A stretch of 9,193 nucleotides of DNA from Deltaproteobacteria bacterium (GCA_024277475.1 JAJRVC010000072.1:1-9193), one strand, 5' to 3'. Numbered from the stretch's first letter, positions 1 to 6,456 are shown. Numbers and translations are program-made. The notes: a model not told the origin generated them from the sequence alone.

Positions 1-702
1 CAAAAAGAACCGATCGTGATGTTCGATGAGATCCATCAGCTCCGGTAGCCCCTGGGGGCAGTCCGGGCACAAGATGTAGGAGCATACCGCTGTCACCGGC
101 AACCCCTTTAACATCTGATGCAGTGCCGATTCGAAGTCCATCAGACCCTCATGGGTGCCGCAGCAGTTGAACGTTGGCGAACCGGATCCGAAAAGCCCCC
201 GATACCCACGATCCAGTGCCAATGTGACCTCTTTGAACCAAGCGCCAGCAGCCCCCACAGGACCTAAGCGGTCATAGGTTTTGCTCAGATTTAAAATAAC
301 CAGATCACCCCTGCTTTCCAAGTCATCAACCGGCAATCCTGCTGTTACTAGATCACGCCTGACGTCATCCGGATTCTGCCACCAGCAGCCTTTCAGCAAA
401 CGATATCTGCCGCGCGGGGCAGAGAGGAAAAAGGCCTGTTCAAAATTTGAAAATTCATCCCGATCGGAGAATATGCACAGGATATGGCCCGGCTCCAGGA
501 CCCGTGACGACTTATTCCGTATCATTTTGGCAGAGCTGCTATTAATTCCCTCTTCTAAAAATTGATCCAGTTTATCGCTATTAATGCGCCATTCTTTTCC
601 GATTTTAACTGCGGGCAGAAAGCCCCTGCGGCACATCTTATAGGTAGTGTTCGTATGAACTTTCAGTATTTTGGCAGCTTCTTGAATAGTCAAATAATCC
701 AT
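1..702 (-). CDS. HTH-MEDS domain transcriptional regulator (C-terminus beyond window)
   Basis: The frame is open for 234 codons from ATG at 702 to the window edge without a stop, so the C-terminus is missing. Residues 2-50 form an excisionase/MerR-like helix-turn-helix (LTIQEAAKILKV, then KIGKEWRI), a single DNA-binding domain. From about residue 71 (HILCIFSDRDEF) onward the pattern matches the MEDS domain, the sensory domain of DcmR and of methanogen/methylotroph regulators; VTAVCSY near residue 203 is a typical late element. A weak GGAAG ribosome site lies just before the ATG. The protein is cytoplasmic, with no membrane segment. It is cysteine-rich late on: C179, C180, C207, C212 and C215. 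It is divergent from the corrinoid methyltransferase operon, so it probably controls that operon and perhaps itself. The ligand is unknown. Domain assignment rests on pattern recognition only; the HTH is the surer half. Confidence 0.82.
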   Translation of the reverse strand, partial: MDYLTIQEAAKILKVHTNTTYKMCRRGFLPAVKIGKEWRINSDKLDQFLEEGINSSSAKMIRNKSSRVLEPGHILCIFSDRDEFSNFEQAFFLSAPRGRYRLLKGCWWQNPDDVRRDLVTAGLPVDDLESRGDLVILNLSKTYDRLGPVGAAGAWFKEVTLALDRGYRGLFGSGSPTFNCCGTHEGLMDFESALHQMLKGLPVTAVCSYILCPDCPQGLPELMDLIEHHDRFFL

Positions 703-788
703 TTCACTTCCAACGCCCTGCATTTGAGCCAATCTGTTTTGGCATGTTATTTAGTTAATAAGTTTCAAGGTAAATTTTAAAAATTTAA

Positions 789-818
789 TCTATAGCTATG
801 ACAATAAACTTTAAGCAA
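789..818 (-). promoter_or_regulatory. Possible sigma-70-type promoter for the MEDS regulator
   Basis: On the minus strand TTGCTT (818-813) and TATAGA (794-789) are separated by 18 bases, a reasonable -35/-10 pair about 90 bases upstream of the regulator ATG at 702. An overlapping alternative -35, TTGACT at 823-818, has only a poor -10 (CATAGC) at standard spacing. The -35 overlaps the CAAGTCAAGT half-sites at 816-825, so a protein bound there could block it; autoregulation is inferred. AT-rich DNA yields such matches by chance. Confidence 0.3.
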
Positions 819-887
819 GTCAAGTTAATATTAGTTAACGTTTTTGATACTATTTTAATATATTTTAACACTTGACAACACTTGTTG
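816..887. repeat. Operator-like set of four CAAGT/ACTTG half-sites
   Basis: CAAGT occurs in tandem on the plus strand at 816-820 and 821-825. Its complement ACTTG occurs at 870-874 and 880-884 within two copies of AACACTTG (867-874 and 877-884), which repeat with a 10-base period. The two pairs therefore face each other across an AT-rich stretch: GTCAAGTTAA on one side, and GTCAAGTGTTAA read on the minus strand on the other. CAACA-CT-TGTTG at 876-887 is also a small dyad. Helical phasing and inverted order are typical of binding sites for a regulator, most economically the divergent MEDS protein. The repeats are seen directly; the binding partner is inferred. Confidence 0.4.
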
Positions 888-960
888 CGTGTGGCATCAG
901 CAGTTTGAACCACATTTAATTTTTTTTATGCCAATAAACCATTTTTAAAGGGAGGTACCG

Positions 961-1605
961 ATGTCAGATGATGAAAAGTTAGAAGCTATCCGAAATGCCG
1001 TTGTGGCCCTATCGGTCCCCGAAACCACGGAGGCCACCCTGAATGCCATGGATGCCGGAGTGGATCCGTACCAAATCATCAAACAGGGGCTGGCAGCAGG
1101 ACTCACGGAGGTAGGTGACAAGTGGCTCAAAAAAGAAATGTTCATTAGCCATGTTCTGGTTGCGGCCAAAGCCGTGACCACTTCTCAAGAATTAGTGGAA
1201 AAAACTTTGGTTGGCAAAGAGCGCGAATACAAGGCACGCATTGTGCTGGGCACACCCAAAGGCGATTTGCATGATATCGGTAAAAATCTCGTGGCCATGA
1301 TGATGAGGGCTGGAGGATTCAAGGTGTATGATCTGGGTGTGGACGTGGAACCCCAGGCTTTTATCGACAAAGCCAAAGAGGTAGAGGCCGATTTGATCGG
1401 CATGTCTTTGATAATGAGCATCTGCTTGGACCAGATGGCGGAAGTTTGCCAGATGATCGAGGCGAATGACGTTCGCGTCAAGACCATTATTGGTGGGCCT
1501 GCCACCAGCGAAATGGTGGCTAAACAGATCGGCGCCGATGCTTACGGAGGATTCGACGCGGTCACCGGCGTAAATACTGTTAAGAGGATGCTTAGCATCA
1601 TTTAA
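961..1605 (+). CDS. Methyltransferase cognate corrinoid protein (MtbC/MtaC/MtvC-like)
   Basis: This 214-residue protein has the usual size and two-domain build of the methyl-carrying corrinoid proteins. Residues about 5-85 are the helical cap domain. About 92-214 are the Rossmann-like B12-binding domain. The base-off/His-on cobalamin motif is clear: D102-L-H104-D-I-G107, with H104 as predicted lower cobalt ligand, followed by MSLIMS (148-153) and GGP (178-180). The protein shuttles a methyl group between a substrate:corrinoid methyltransferase and a pterin methyltransferase, cycling Co(I) and methyl-Co(III) in the cytoplasm. GGGAGG seven bases before the ATG supports the start. It is first in the operon and is followed by a 107-base gap, which could let it be made in larger amounts than the enzymes. 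Its substrate class cannot be told from the sequence. Confidence 0.93.
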   Translation: MSDDEKLEAIRNAVVALSVPETTEATLNAMDAGVDPYQIIKQGLAAGLTEVGDKWLKKEMFISHVLVAAKAVTTSQELVEKTLVGKEREYKARIVLGTPKGDLHDIGKNLVAMMMRAGGFKVYDLGVDVEPQAFIDKAKEVEADLIGMSLIMSICLDQMAEVCQMIEANDVRVKTIIGGPATSEMVAKQIGADAYGGFDAVTGVNTVKRMLSII

Positions 1606-1630
1606 CCCGTATAAACCGGACAACCGAGTC

Positions 1631-1665
1631 CCGCTGCAAACTAAACCAGTTAAAACTTGCAGTGG
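1631..1665 (+). other. Intercistronic stem-loop between corrinoid protein and methyltransferase genes
   Basis: CCGCTGCAA (1631-1639) pairs with TTGCAGTGG (1657-1665) to make a nine-base-pair stem with one G-T wobble and a 17-base loop. Inside the loop, ACT and AGT could pair further. No T-run follows, so it does not look like an intrinsic terminator. It sits in the only long gap of the operon, after the corrinoid gene, and could stabilise the upstream transcript segment or mark a processing site. That role is inferred from position; an isolated stem of this size can occur by chance. Confidence 0.4.
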
Positions 1666-1712
1666 TCAGGTGCTAATTAAAGCTAATAATCCTTAAATCG
1701 AAAGGAGTTGAT

Positions 1713-2792
1713 ATGTCATCTATGAATTCTTTGGAACGCGTGGTCGCTGCAATAAAGCTGGAGAAGCCGGATCGTGTCCCGGTGACGCCGCTGGTTATTT
1801 CTCGCGCTTTGCGGGTGTTGGGCTACACCACCGAGCAATGCTTGTACGACCCCGAAAAAATGGCCGAAGCCAAGGTGGCTTCCTCGAAAAAATTTGATGA
1901 TGATTCCGTGGTCGCGGGAACCGACCTGTTCGTCGAGGCCGAGTGCATGGGATCAAAGGTCACCGTCTACGAACATACCCCTGTAGTCACGGAATATTTT
2001 ATTAAAGAAAAAAGTGATATCAACAAGCTGAAAGTACCCAATCCAAAAACAGATGGTCGCATGCCCTTTGTATGCAAAGAGATTGAATTGATCAAACAAA
2101 AAGTGGGCGATACCCGTGTTGTGGTTCCGGTTACCGGCGGCCCAGTCACCCAGGCTAGTCAGCTGTGCGGTCCTGAGCAGCTTCTGATTGCCATGATTGA
2201 GGAACCGGACTGGGTACACAAATTACTGCGCATCTGTACGGATACGTCCCTGATATACTGGAATGCCTTGATAAAGGCCGGTGTCCATGCCATCGTTATG
2301 CTGGAACCCTTCTCCGCCGATACGATCCTATCCCCCGAGCAATACGGTGAATTTTCGGCACCTTATTGCAAAGAGGTTTTTGAAAACTCCTGGTCTCAGG
2401 GAGTGGTGGGTATCAATCATATCTGTGCCGATACCTCGATGATCTGGGATAAGATGGCCAGTGTAGGAGCGTTGGGTCTGCAACTCGACCACATCATCGA
2501 CATGGCTGATGCTAAGGCGGCCGTGGGTGATAAAATTTGTATTTCAGGCAACGTGCATCCCGTGGACTACATGCTTTATGGATCTCCCCGGGAGGTCTAC
2601 TGGAAATCCCGGGAGGTCATTGAAGAGGCTGCCAATGGCTCGGGCTTTGTTCTGGGTTCGGGCTGCGACCTCAACCCCAATACCCCGGATGACAGTATTT
2701 TTGCTATGATTCAAGCCGGCAAAGATGCCGTTTACAATGAAGATCTCACAATCAGCTTTGTACAGGAATCTTACCCACGGGCGGAGGTCTAA
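1713..2792 (+). CDS. URO-D family corrinoid methyltransferase (MtaA/MtbA/MtvB superfamily)
   Basis: This 359-residue protein belongs to the uroporphyrinogen decarboxylase superfamily but carries the zinc-site pattern of its methyltransferase branch: H236-x-C238 in the stretch INHICAD, and C318 in GSGCDLNPNTP, giving H-x-C-x79-C. Zinc would activate a thiol, or polarise the methyl donor or acceptor. The N-terminus (ERVVAAIKLEKPDRVPV) is typical of the family. No other candidate substrate methyltransferase (MttB, MtaB or MtbB type) is present and an MtrH-type partner is encoded downstream. I therefore infer that this enzyme moves methyl from substrate to corrinoid, as in O-demethylases, rather than to coenzyme M. 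AAAGGAG precedes the ATG; a second ATG three codons later is possible. The stop directly abuts the next ATG. It is not a heme-pathway decarboxylase by context. Substrate unknown. Confidence 0.88.
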   Translation: MSSMNSLERVVAAIKLEKPDRVPVTPLVISRALRVLGYTTEQCLYDPEKMAEAKVASSKKFDDDSVVAGTDLFVEAECMGSKVTVYEHTPVVTEYFIKEKSDINKLKVPNPKTDGRMPFVCKEIELIKQKVGDTRVVVPVTGGPVTQASQLCGPEQLLIAMIEEPDWVHKLLRICTDTSLIYWNALIKAGVHAIVMLEPFSADTILSPEQYGEFSAPYCKEVFENSWSQGVVGINHICADTSMIWDKMASVGALGLQLDHIIDMADAKAAVGDKICISGNVHPVDYMLYGSPREVYWKSREVIEEAANGSGFVLGSGCDLNPNTPDDSIFAMIQAGKDAVYNEDLTISFVQESYPRAEV

Positions 2793-3392
2793 ATGGGCAT
2801 AGAATTCCAAGGTAAGATTATAGCCATTTACGGCTTTCTGGGCTCAGGCAAAACAACGGTGATGATGGAGTTGGCCAGAAGCATTGTGGATCGTGGGCAT
2901 AATGCAGCGTTGGTTGTAAACGAAGCTGGCGATGTGCCGGTCGACGGCAAATGGCTGGAAATAAGCGGGCTCCCGGTCAGAGAGATATTTGCGGGCTGTA
3001 TCTGCTGCACCGTTGTCGGAGATTTCGTAGAGACCCTGCGCGCCTTGGCGGATGATCCGTTGCTCGACTATATACTCATCGAACCGTCGGGGATGGCCGA
3101 TGCGCCCCGATTATTTGCATCCATTGAGAAGCACACTCACTTTACAGTGTCAAAAGTTCTAATATTGGATGCACCCCGATTGTCGTTGCTGCTCAAGGCG
3201 GCAGGGCGCCTGATCCAAAACCAGCTGGAAACAGCCAGCATAATTTTGATGAATAAACTGGACGCCTTATCGGCCAAGCAGGCAGTGGAAGTCCACCGCC
3301 TGATTCCCAAACGAGCCGCCGATGCCACGCTTTTTGAAACCAGCGCCTTAAACGGCTTACCTCCGGGCCTGATCAACGAGATTCTTAAATGA
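2793..3392 (+). CDS. COG0523/CobW-family P-loop GTPase, GTPase domain only
   Basis: The 199-residue product is a G3E-class GTPase of the CobW/COG0523 metallochaperone group. Visible motifs are Walker A GFLGSGKTT (14-22), the NEAGDVPVDG stretch (43-52), the diagnostic CICC metal motif (69-72), IEPSG (96-100) and the guanine-specificity motif NKLD (154-157). Relatives use GTP hydrolysis to load zinc or cobalt onto client proteins. It is far shorter than common CobW proteins of roughly 320-400 residues because it ends soon after the GTPase fold, leaving no CobW C-terminal domain; the next gene may supply that part. GGAGG lies inside the preceding gene's end and the ATG follows that stop without a gap. 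The client is unknown; the zinc-dependent methyltransferase next to it is one candidate. HypB or UreG are less likely because of the CICC motif. Confidence 0.85.
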   Translation: MGIEFQGKIIAIYGFLGSGKTTVMMELARSIVDRGHNAALVVNEAGDVPVDGKWLEISGLPVREIFAGCICCTVVGDFVETLRALADDPLLDYILIEPSGMADAPRLFASIEKHTHFTVSKVLILDAPRLSLLLKAAGRLIQNQLETASIILMNKLDALSAKQAVEVHRLIPKRAADATLFETSALNGLPPGLINEILK

Positions 3393-3757
3393 ACTTTACC
3401 AGTTTATCCCGCCGCTGGACGATTGCCGAATGCTCGGCCAAGCCTGAAGACGTGATCCGTACCCTGATAGATACCGTTGTTGGGCACTTGCCGGAAAACA
3501 GCCTGGGCCATGTCAAGGGCTATGTGGAGTTTGAGCATGGAGCGGTGTTCGCCTCCTCCACCCTGATTCCACCGGAAGTCATCTTCCAGAAAACCGGCGA
3601 GTACCAGGGGGGTAACATGTGGGTAAATATGACCCTGATTTTTTCGGATATGAGCCAGGAGGTCATGGCTGCGGCTCTGGTGATGGCCGAAGGCCAGATA
3701 ACACAGCGCTGGGATTGTAAGATGGATGATGTGACAGGAGAGATCCATGGGAATTAA
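3389..3757 (+). CDS. Small protein, possible detached CobW C-terminal-like domain
   Basis: I do not recognise this 122-residue protein as a named family. It starts at an ATG that overlaps the GTPase stop by four bases (ATGA), so translation is probably coupled. The order of elements resembles a CobW C-terminal domain: an early helix (PEDVIRTLIDTV, 19-30), then HVKGYVEF (41-48, compare the R-x-KG strand of CobW), then a late strand and helix MTLIFSDMSQEVMAAAL (81-97, compare the LVFIG-type strand). That alignment is by eye and weak. No signal peptide or membrane segment is seen; cysteines are only C15 and C110. Its place directly after a GTPase lacking a C-terminal domain supports a joint role. 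It could equally be an unrelated small subunit. That it is a real gene is well supported by the overlaps on both sides. Confidence 0.72.
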   Translation: MNFTSLSRRWTIAECSAKPEDVIRTLIDTVVGHLPENSLGHVKGYVEFEHGAVFASSTLIPPEVIFQKTGEYQGGNMWVNMTLIFSDMSQEVMAAALVMAEGQITQRWDCKMDDVTGEIHGN

Positions 3758-4631
3758 AACCGTTTGCGGGGTGTCCATGGGTGGGCTGCCCGGAGAAACG
3801 CCCACCCTGCTGGTTGGAAGCATGTTTTACGATCGACAGAAGCTGGTCAACGATGCTGCAGCCGGAAAATTCGACCGTGCAGCGGCTAAAAGGCTTCTAC
3901 ACCTTCAAAATAAATGGTCTGAGACCACCGGCAATCCCGCCTGCGTGGATGTCATCGCTTCCACCCCCGAGGCCATGCGCCACTATCTGGATTTTGTCAT
4001 TGAGCACTTCGATGGACCGCTTATGGTGGACGGCTCTAATGCCGAAGTAAAAATTGCAGGTATCCGCCACATAGCAGAATGCGGGATGAACCAGCGGATC
4101 ATTTACAATAGCATATCCCCTGAGACCACCGACAGCGAACTGGAAACCATTGCTGCCTGTGGTATTAAAAGCGCTGTACTGTTGGCGGTAACCAGCACGG
4201 ATTTTTCAGCTGCCGCCAAGATCGATCTGCTCAGAAAAACAAACGGTTTGATCGCCAAGGCCAACGACTGCGGAGTTGAGCACTGTTTGGTGGATTCTGG
4301 GGTTATCGACCTGCCTTCTATCGGAACAGCAAAAGCAGTGACCGCTGCCGCTAAGGAACTGGGATGCTTTGCGGGCACTGCTCCGCACAACGCTATTGGG
4401 ACTTGGTCCGGGTTGAGCACCAAATTTGGGGCCGATTTCAAGCCGTCGGCTACTGCCGTTTTAAATGCACTTCCGGTTGCCTGGGGCGCTGATTTTATCA
4501 TCTATGGTCCATTAAGTCTGGCCCCTATAGTATTCCCGGCTGTCGCCATGGTGGATGTAATGTTGTCCCAGTCGCTGCTGGAGCAAGGTAAAATTCCAGA
4601 CAGCAATCACCCCATGTTTAAAATCGCATGA
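3747..4631 (+). CDS. MtrH-family methyltetrahydropterin:corrinoid methyltransferase
   Basis: The 294-residue protein matches the MtrH family (tetrahydromethanopterin S-methyltransferase subunit H), a TIM-barrel pterin methyltransferase. Family-like stretches are GGLPGETPTLLVGSMFY (12-28), MVDGSNAE (93-100), YNSISPE (120-126), DSGVIDLPSIG (183-193) and PHNAIGTW (213-220). In methanogens MtrH serves the membrane Mtr complex. No other Mtr subunit is present here, and bacterial or O-demethylase relatives work as free soluble enzymes that take methyl from the corrinoid protein and form methyl-tetrahydrofolate or a similar pterin. I infer that role. AGGAG at 3736-3740 supports the ATG at 3747, which overlaps the previous gene by 11 bases; the end overlaps the next start by four. 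Direction of transfer in vivo cannot be read from sequence. Confidence 0.9.
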   Translation: MGIKTVCGVSMGGLPGETPTLLVGSMFYDRQKLVNDAAAGKFDRAAAKRLLHLQNKWSETTGNPACVDVIASTPEAMRHYLDFVIEHFDGPLMVDGSNAEVKIAGIRHIAECGMNQRIIYNSISPETTDSELETIAACGIKSAVLLAVTSTDFSAAAKIDLLRKTNGLIAKANDCGVEHCLVDSGVIDLPSIGTAKAVTAAAKELGCFAGTAPHNAIGTWSGLSTKFGADFKPSATAVLNALPVAWGADFIIYGPLSLAPIVFPAVAMVDVMLSQSLLEQGKIPDSNHPMFKIA

Positions 4632-6202
4632 GCGTGAAGGCTGATATCACTGTGCTTCCCCACGACCGGCGGCTGACCGTGGCCGCAGGAGGCAATCTGT
4701 TTTTGCACCTAGCCGAAGCCGGAATTTCGCTCAATCAGGCTTGCGGTGGGCAAGGTGTGTGCGGCAAGTGTCGGGTTCGGTTGACCGGGAGAATCCCCAG
4801 TCCGTCAAATCTTGATGAAAAATTTCTGTCCTCTGAAGACATTGCAGCAGGCTTTCGTTTGGCCTGCGGTGTGATTCCGGTCGGCGGCGAAATCGTCGAA
4901 CTTCTTGTACCGGCATCGGTACCGTCCGCCAAGTTTCAGCTTGGATCTGCAGCATTTGATGTGGATCCCTGGCCGGGGCTTGAGCCTTCCGATCTTGTGC
5001 TGGCCGTGGACCTGGGAACCACCACCGTGGTCGGCCACCTGCTGAATTCCGTGAGCGGCCGGGTGATCCATTCTGCGGTTACAGCCAATGGCCAGATGGT
5101 CTTTGGTGCTGACGTGGTAACCCGGCTTGCGTATGCCTCCCACGGCGGACTGGAGGCACGTTTGCGGCTGCAGGCCCTGGCATTTGATAATCTGCGTAAC
5201 GTAGCCGCCGCTTTAACGATGGAAGAACGACGAATTCGGCACGTAGTGGCGGTCATGAATACAGCCATGGAATCCTTTTTACTAAATTGGGATCCTGACT
5301 GTATCGGCCGTTACCCGATTCAGCTCGAAACGAAAAACTCTCTTCATCTGGCGATTCGCCATAAAATTGAGGGATTGGAAGGTGCTGAGTTGCATTTGCC
5401 GGCTATCATCGGCGGTTTCGTTGGGTCCGACACCGTAGCCGCCCTTATAGCTTCGCGTAATCTGTCGCTCAAACCTCCGTACTTATTAATGGACATCGGC
5501 ACCAACGCCGAAGTTGCGCTGGTAACATCAGCAGGGATATCCGCTTGCTCCTGTGCAGCCGGTCCGGCATTTGAAGGTGGCGGCATCCAGCAGGGTATGC
5601 TGGCCATGGAAGGGGCTATCAGCAGCGTTAGGTTGTCCCGGAAGCAGTTTGGAATCGACGTTATCGGCGGCGGCGAAGCTCGGGGGATTACCGGGTCGGG
5701 ATTGATTAGCCTTGCAGGTGAGCTTTTGCGTCACGGCGCTTTAGACCGTTTTGGGATGATTCAACCGGACCGACTTTCCCCGGCAATGATCGTCGAAGAT
5801 AATCAAGGCCGCTACTTGCGGCTGACATCCCGCGTTTCGGTCAGTGAAAACGACATTCAGCAGCTGATGCTGGCCAAAGCCGCTGCAAGTGCCGGTTCGG
5901 AAGTGCTGTTGTCTAAAAGCGGTATTCAGCCACAGGAATTGACCGGTGTAATTCTTAGCGGCACTTTTGCCAACAGCCTGTGCGCCGAAGATGTGCTGAC
6001 CGTCGGTCTTATCCCGGCGGTTAAACCTGATATAATATACAGCAATGGCAATGCTGCGGCCGAAGGTGCCTGCATGATGGCCTGCTCGCGAACGGCATTT
6101 GATGAAGCCATTGCAATTGCAAAACGTACTCGTCATATTAGGCTTTCTGGAGACCCTGATTTTAATCGCGTTTTTCAGGAAAATGTGATCTTTGAAAAAT
6201 GA
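4628..6202 (+). CDS. RACo-like reductive activator of corrinoid protein (2Fe-2S + ASKHA ATPase)
   Basis: The 524-residue protein has an N-terminal plant-type 2Fe-2S ferredoxin domain (about 5-95) with ligands C39-x5-C45-x2-C48 and C80. An ASKHA-type ATPase region follows: AVDLGTTTVVG (126-136), GGFVGSDTVA (262-271), MDIGTNAEVAL (288-298), CAAGPAFEGGG (309-319), GITGSG (353-358) and LSGTFANS (443-450). This is the plan of RACo and the activators of anaerobic O-demethylases, which use ATP to reduce inactive Co(II) corrinoid to Co(I). There are no C-terminal [4Fe-4S] motifs, so it is RACo-type rather than RamA-type. It is shorter than RACo proteins I recall (roughly 600 residues or more), mainly through a short linker. 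The ATG overlaps the MtrH stop (ATGA) and lacks a good ribosome site, implying coupled translation. It is last in the operon; its electron donor is not encoded on this strand. Confidence 0.9.
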   Translation: MSVKADITVLPHDRRLTVAAGGNLFLHLAEAGISLNQACGGQGVCGKCRVRLTGRIPSPSNLDEKFLSSEDIAAGFRLACGVIPVGGEIVELLVPASVPSAKFQLGSAAFDVDPWPGLEPSDLVLAVDLGTTTVVGHLLNSVSGRVIHSAVTANGQMVFGADVVTRLAYASHGGLEARLRLQALAFDNLRNVAAALTMEERRIRHVVAVMNTAMESFLLNWDPDCIGRYPIQLETKNSLHLAIRHKIEGLEGAELHLPAIIGGFVGSDTVAALIASRNLSLKPPYLLMDIGTNAEVALVTSAGISACSCAAGPAFEGGGIQQGMLAMEGAISSVRLSRKQFGIDVIGGGEARGITGSGLISLAGELLRHGALDRFGMIQPDRLSPAMIVEDNQGRYLRLTSRVSVSENDIQQLMLAKAAASAGSEVLLSKSGIQPQELTGVILSGTFANSLCAEDVLTVGLIPAVKPDIIYSNGNAAAEGACMMACSRTAFDEAIAIAKRTRHIRLSGDPDFNRVFQENVIFEK

Positions 6203-6456
6203 TAACAATTCCTTATAAAAAGGGACTAACTCGTTGACAGGAGCGTTCGGGTCGCAGGGGCAACTGTCGTTAAATTCCGGGGTTTCGGCGGTTACCGTCG
6301 GGTGGCCCGGCATGCCTGTGTCGAGCAACATTGAGAATCGGATATGCGTACTGATAAAGTTGATAAGCGCACCCTTGTTACCGGGTATGTGTTTTTATAT
6401 GGTCTTCCATTGGAAGGACAATCAAGCGGTATGTGCCTCCGGCTGCTGTCCGTGAC
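6203..6456. other. Convergent gap without a recognised gene
   Basis: This 254-base stretch lies between the ends of the two converging operons. CTTCCATTGGAAG at 6404-6416 is a short perfect dyad, but no T-run follows it on either strand, so it is at best a weak terminator. The minus frame at about 6331-6203 reads through a peptide with CPCDPNAPVNELVPFYK and continues antisense into the activator gene; it has no ribosome site and no family I know. A plus frame from TTG at 6234 to 6455 is also open but unconvincing. I call no gene here. Confidence 0.5.

Larger units (their letters stand above)
703..960. promoter_or_regulatory. Divergent AT-rich control region between regulator and methyltransferase operon
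   Basis: This 258-base region separates two divergent starts and is much richer in A and T than the flanking genes. It holds the inverted half-sites described separately, a GTTAAC palindrome at 834-839, and a T8 run at 921-928 region. At its plus-strand end a strong ribosome site (GGGAGG) precedes the ATG at 961. For the plus operon, TTGACA at 872-877 looks like a -35 box, but no acceptable -10 lies 16-18 bases downstream. That fits an activator-dependent promoter, or a promoter I have not located. I see no B12-box-like riboswitch signature and no small gene. Confidence 0.6.

Noticed and set aside
281..780. Plus-strand open frames of 94 and 72 codons
   Set aside because: They lie antisense to the regulator, whose minus frame has clear HTH and MEDS patterns; the plus translations show no family features or ribosome sites.
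892..908. Sigma-54 promoter at TGGCATCAGCAGTTTGA
   Set aside because: TGGCA fits the -24 element, but there is no GC at the required -12 spacing; the second element is TTTG and one base out of place.
703..960. Cobalamin riboswitch in the leader of the corrinoid operon
   Set aside because: A B12 control would fit the biology, but I find no B12-box-like conserved core, and the leader is short and very AT-rich.
1192..1623. Minus-strand open frame of 143 codons
   Set aside because: It is antisense to the corrinoid protein gene with its intact cobalamin motif, and its product resembles no family.
2587..2618. Eleven-base direct repeat CCCGGGAGGTC, 21 bases apart
   Set aside because: It is in frame within the methyltransferase gene and encodes REV twice in a helix; the spacing of seven codons is explained by coding.
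5741..6331. Minus-strand open frame of 196 codons
   Set aside because: Most of it is antisense to the RACo-like gene, whose ASKHA and ferredoxin motifs are unambiguous; no ribosome site precedes its ATG.
6404..6416. Dyad CTTCCATTGGAAG as a terminator for either operon
   Set aside because: The stem is only five or six pairs and no T-run follows it on either strand.
6234..6455. Plus-strand open frame of 73 codons from TTG with a hydrophobic middle
   Set aside because: Only a weak GGGAC-like site precedes it, the composition is not convincing, and it could not be tied to any family.
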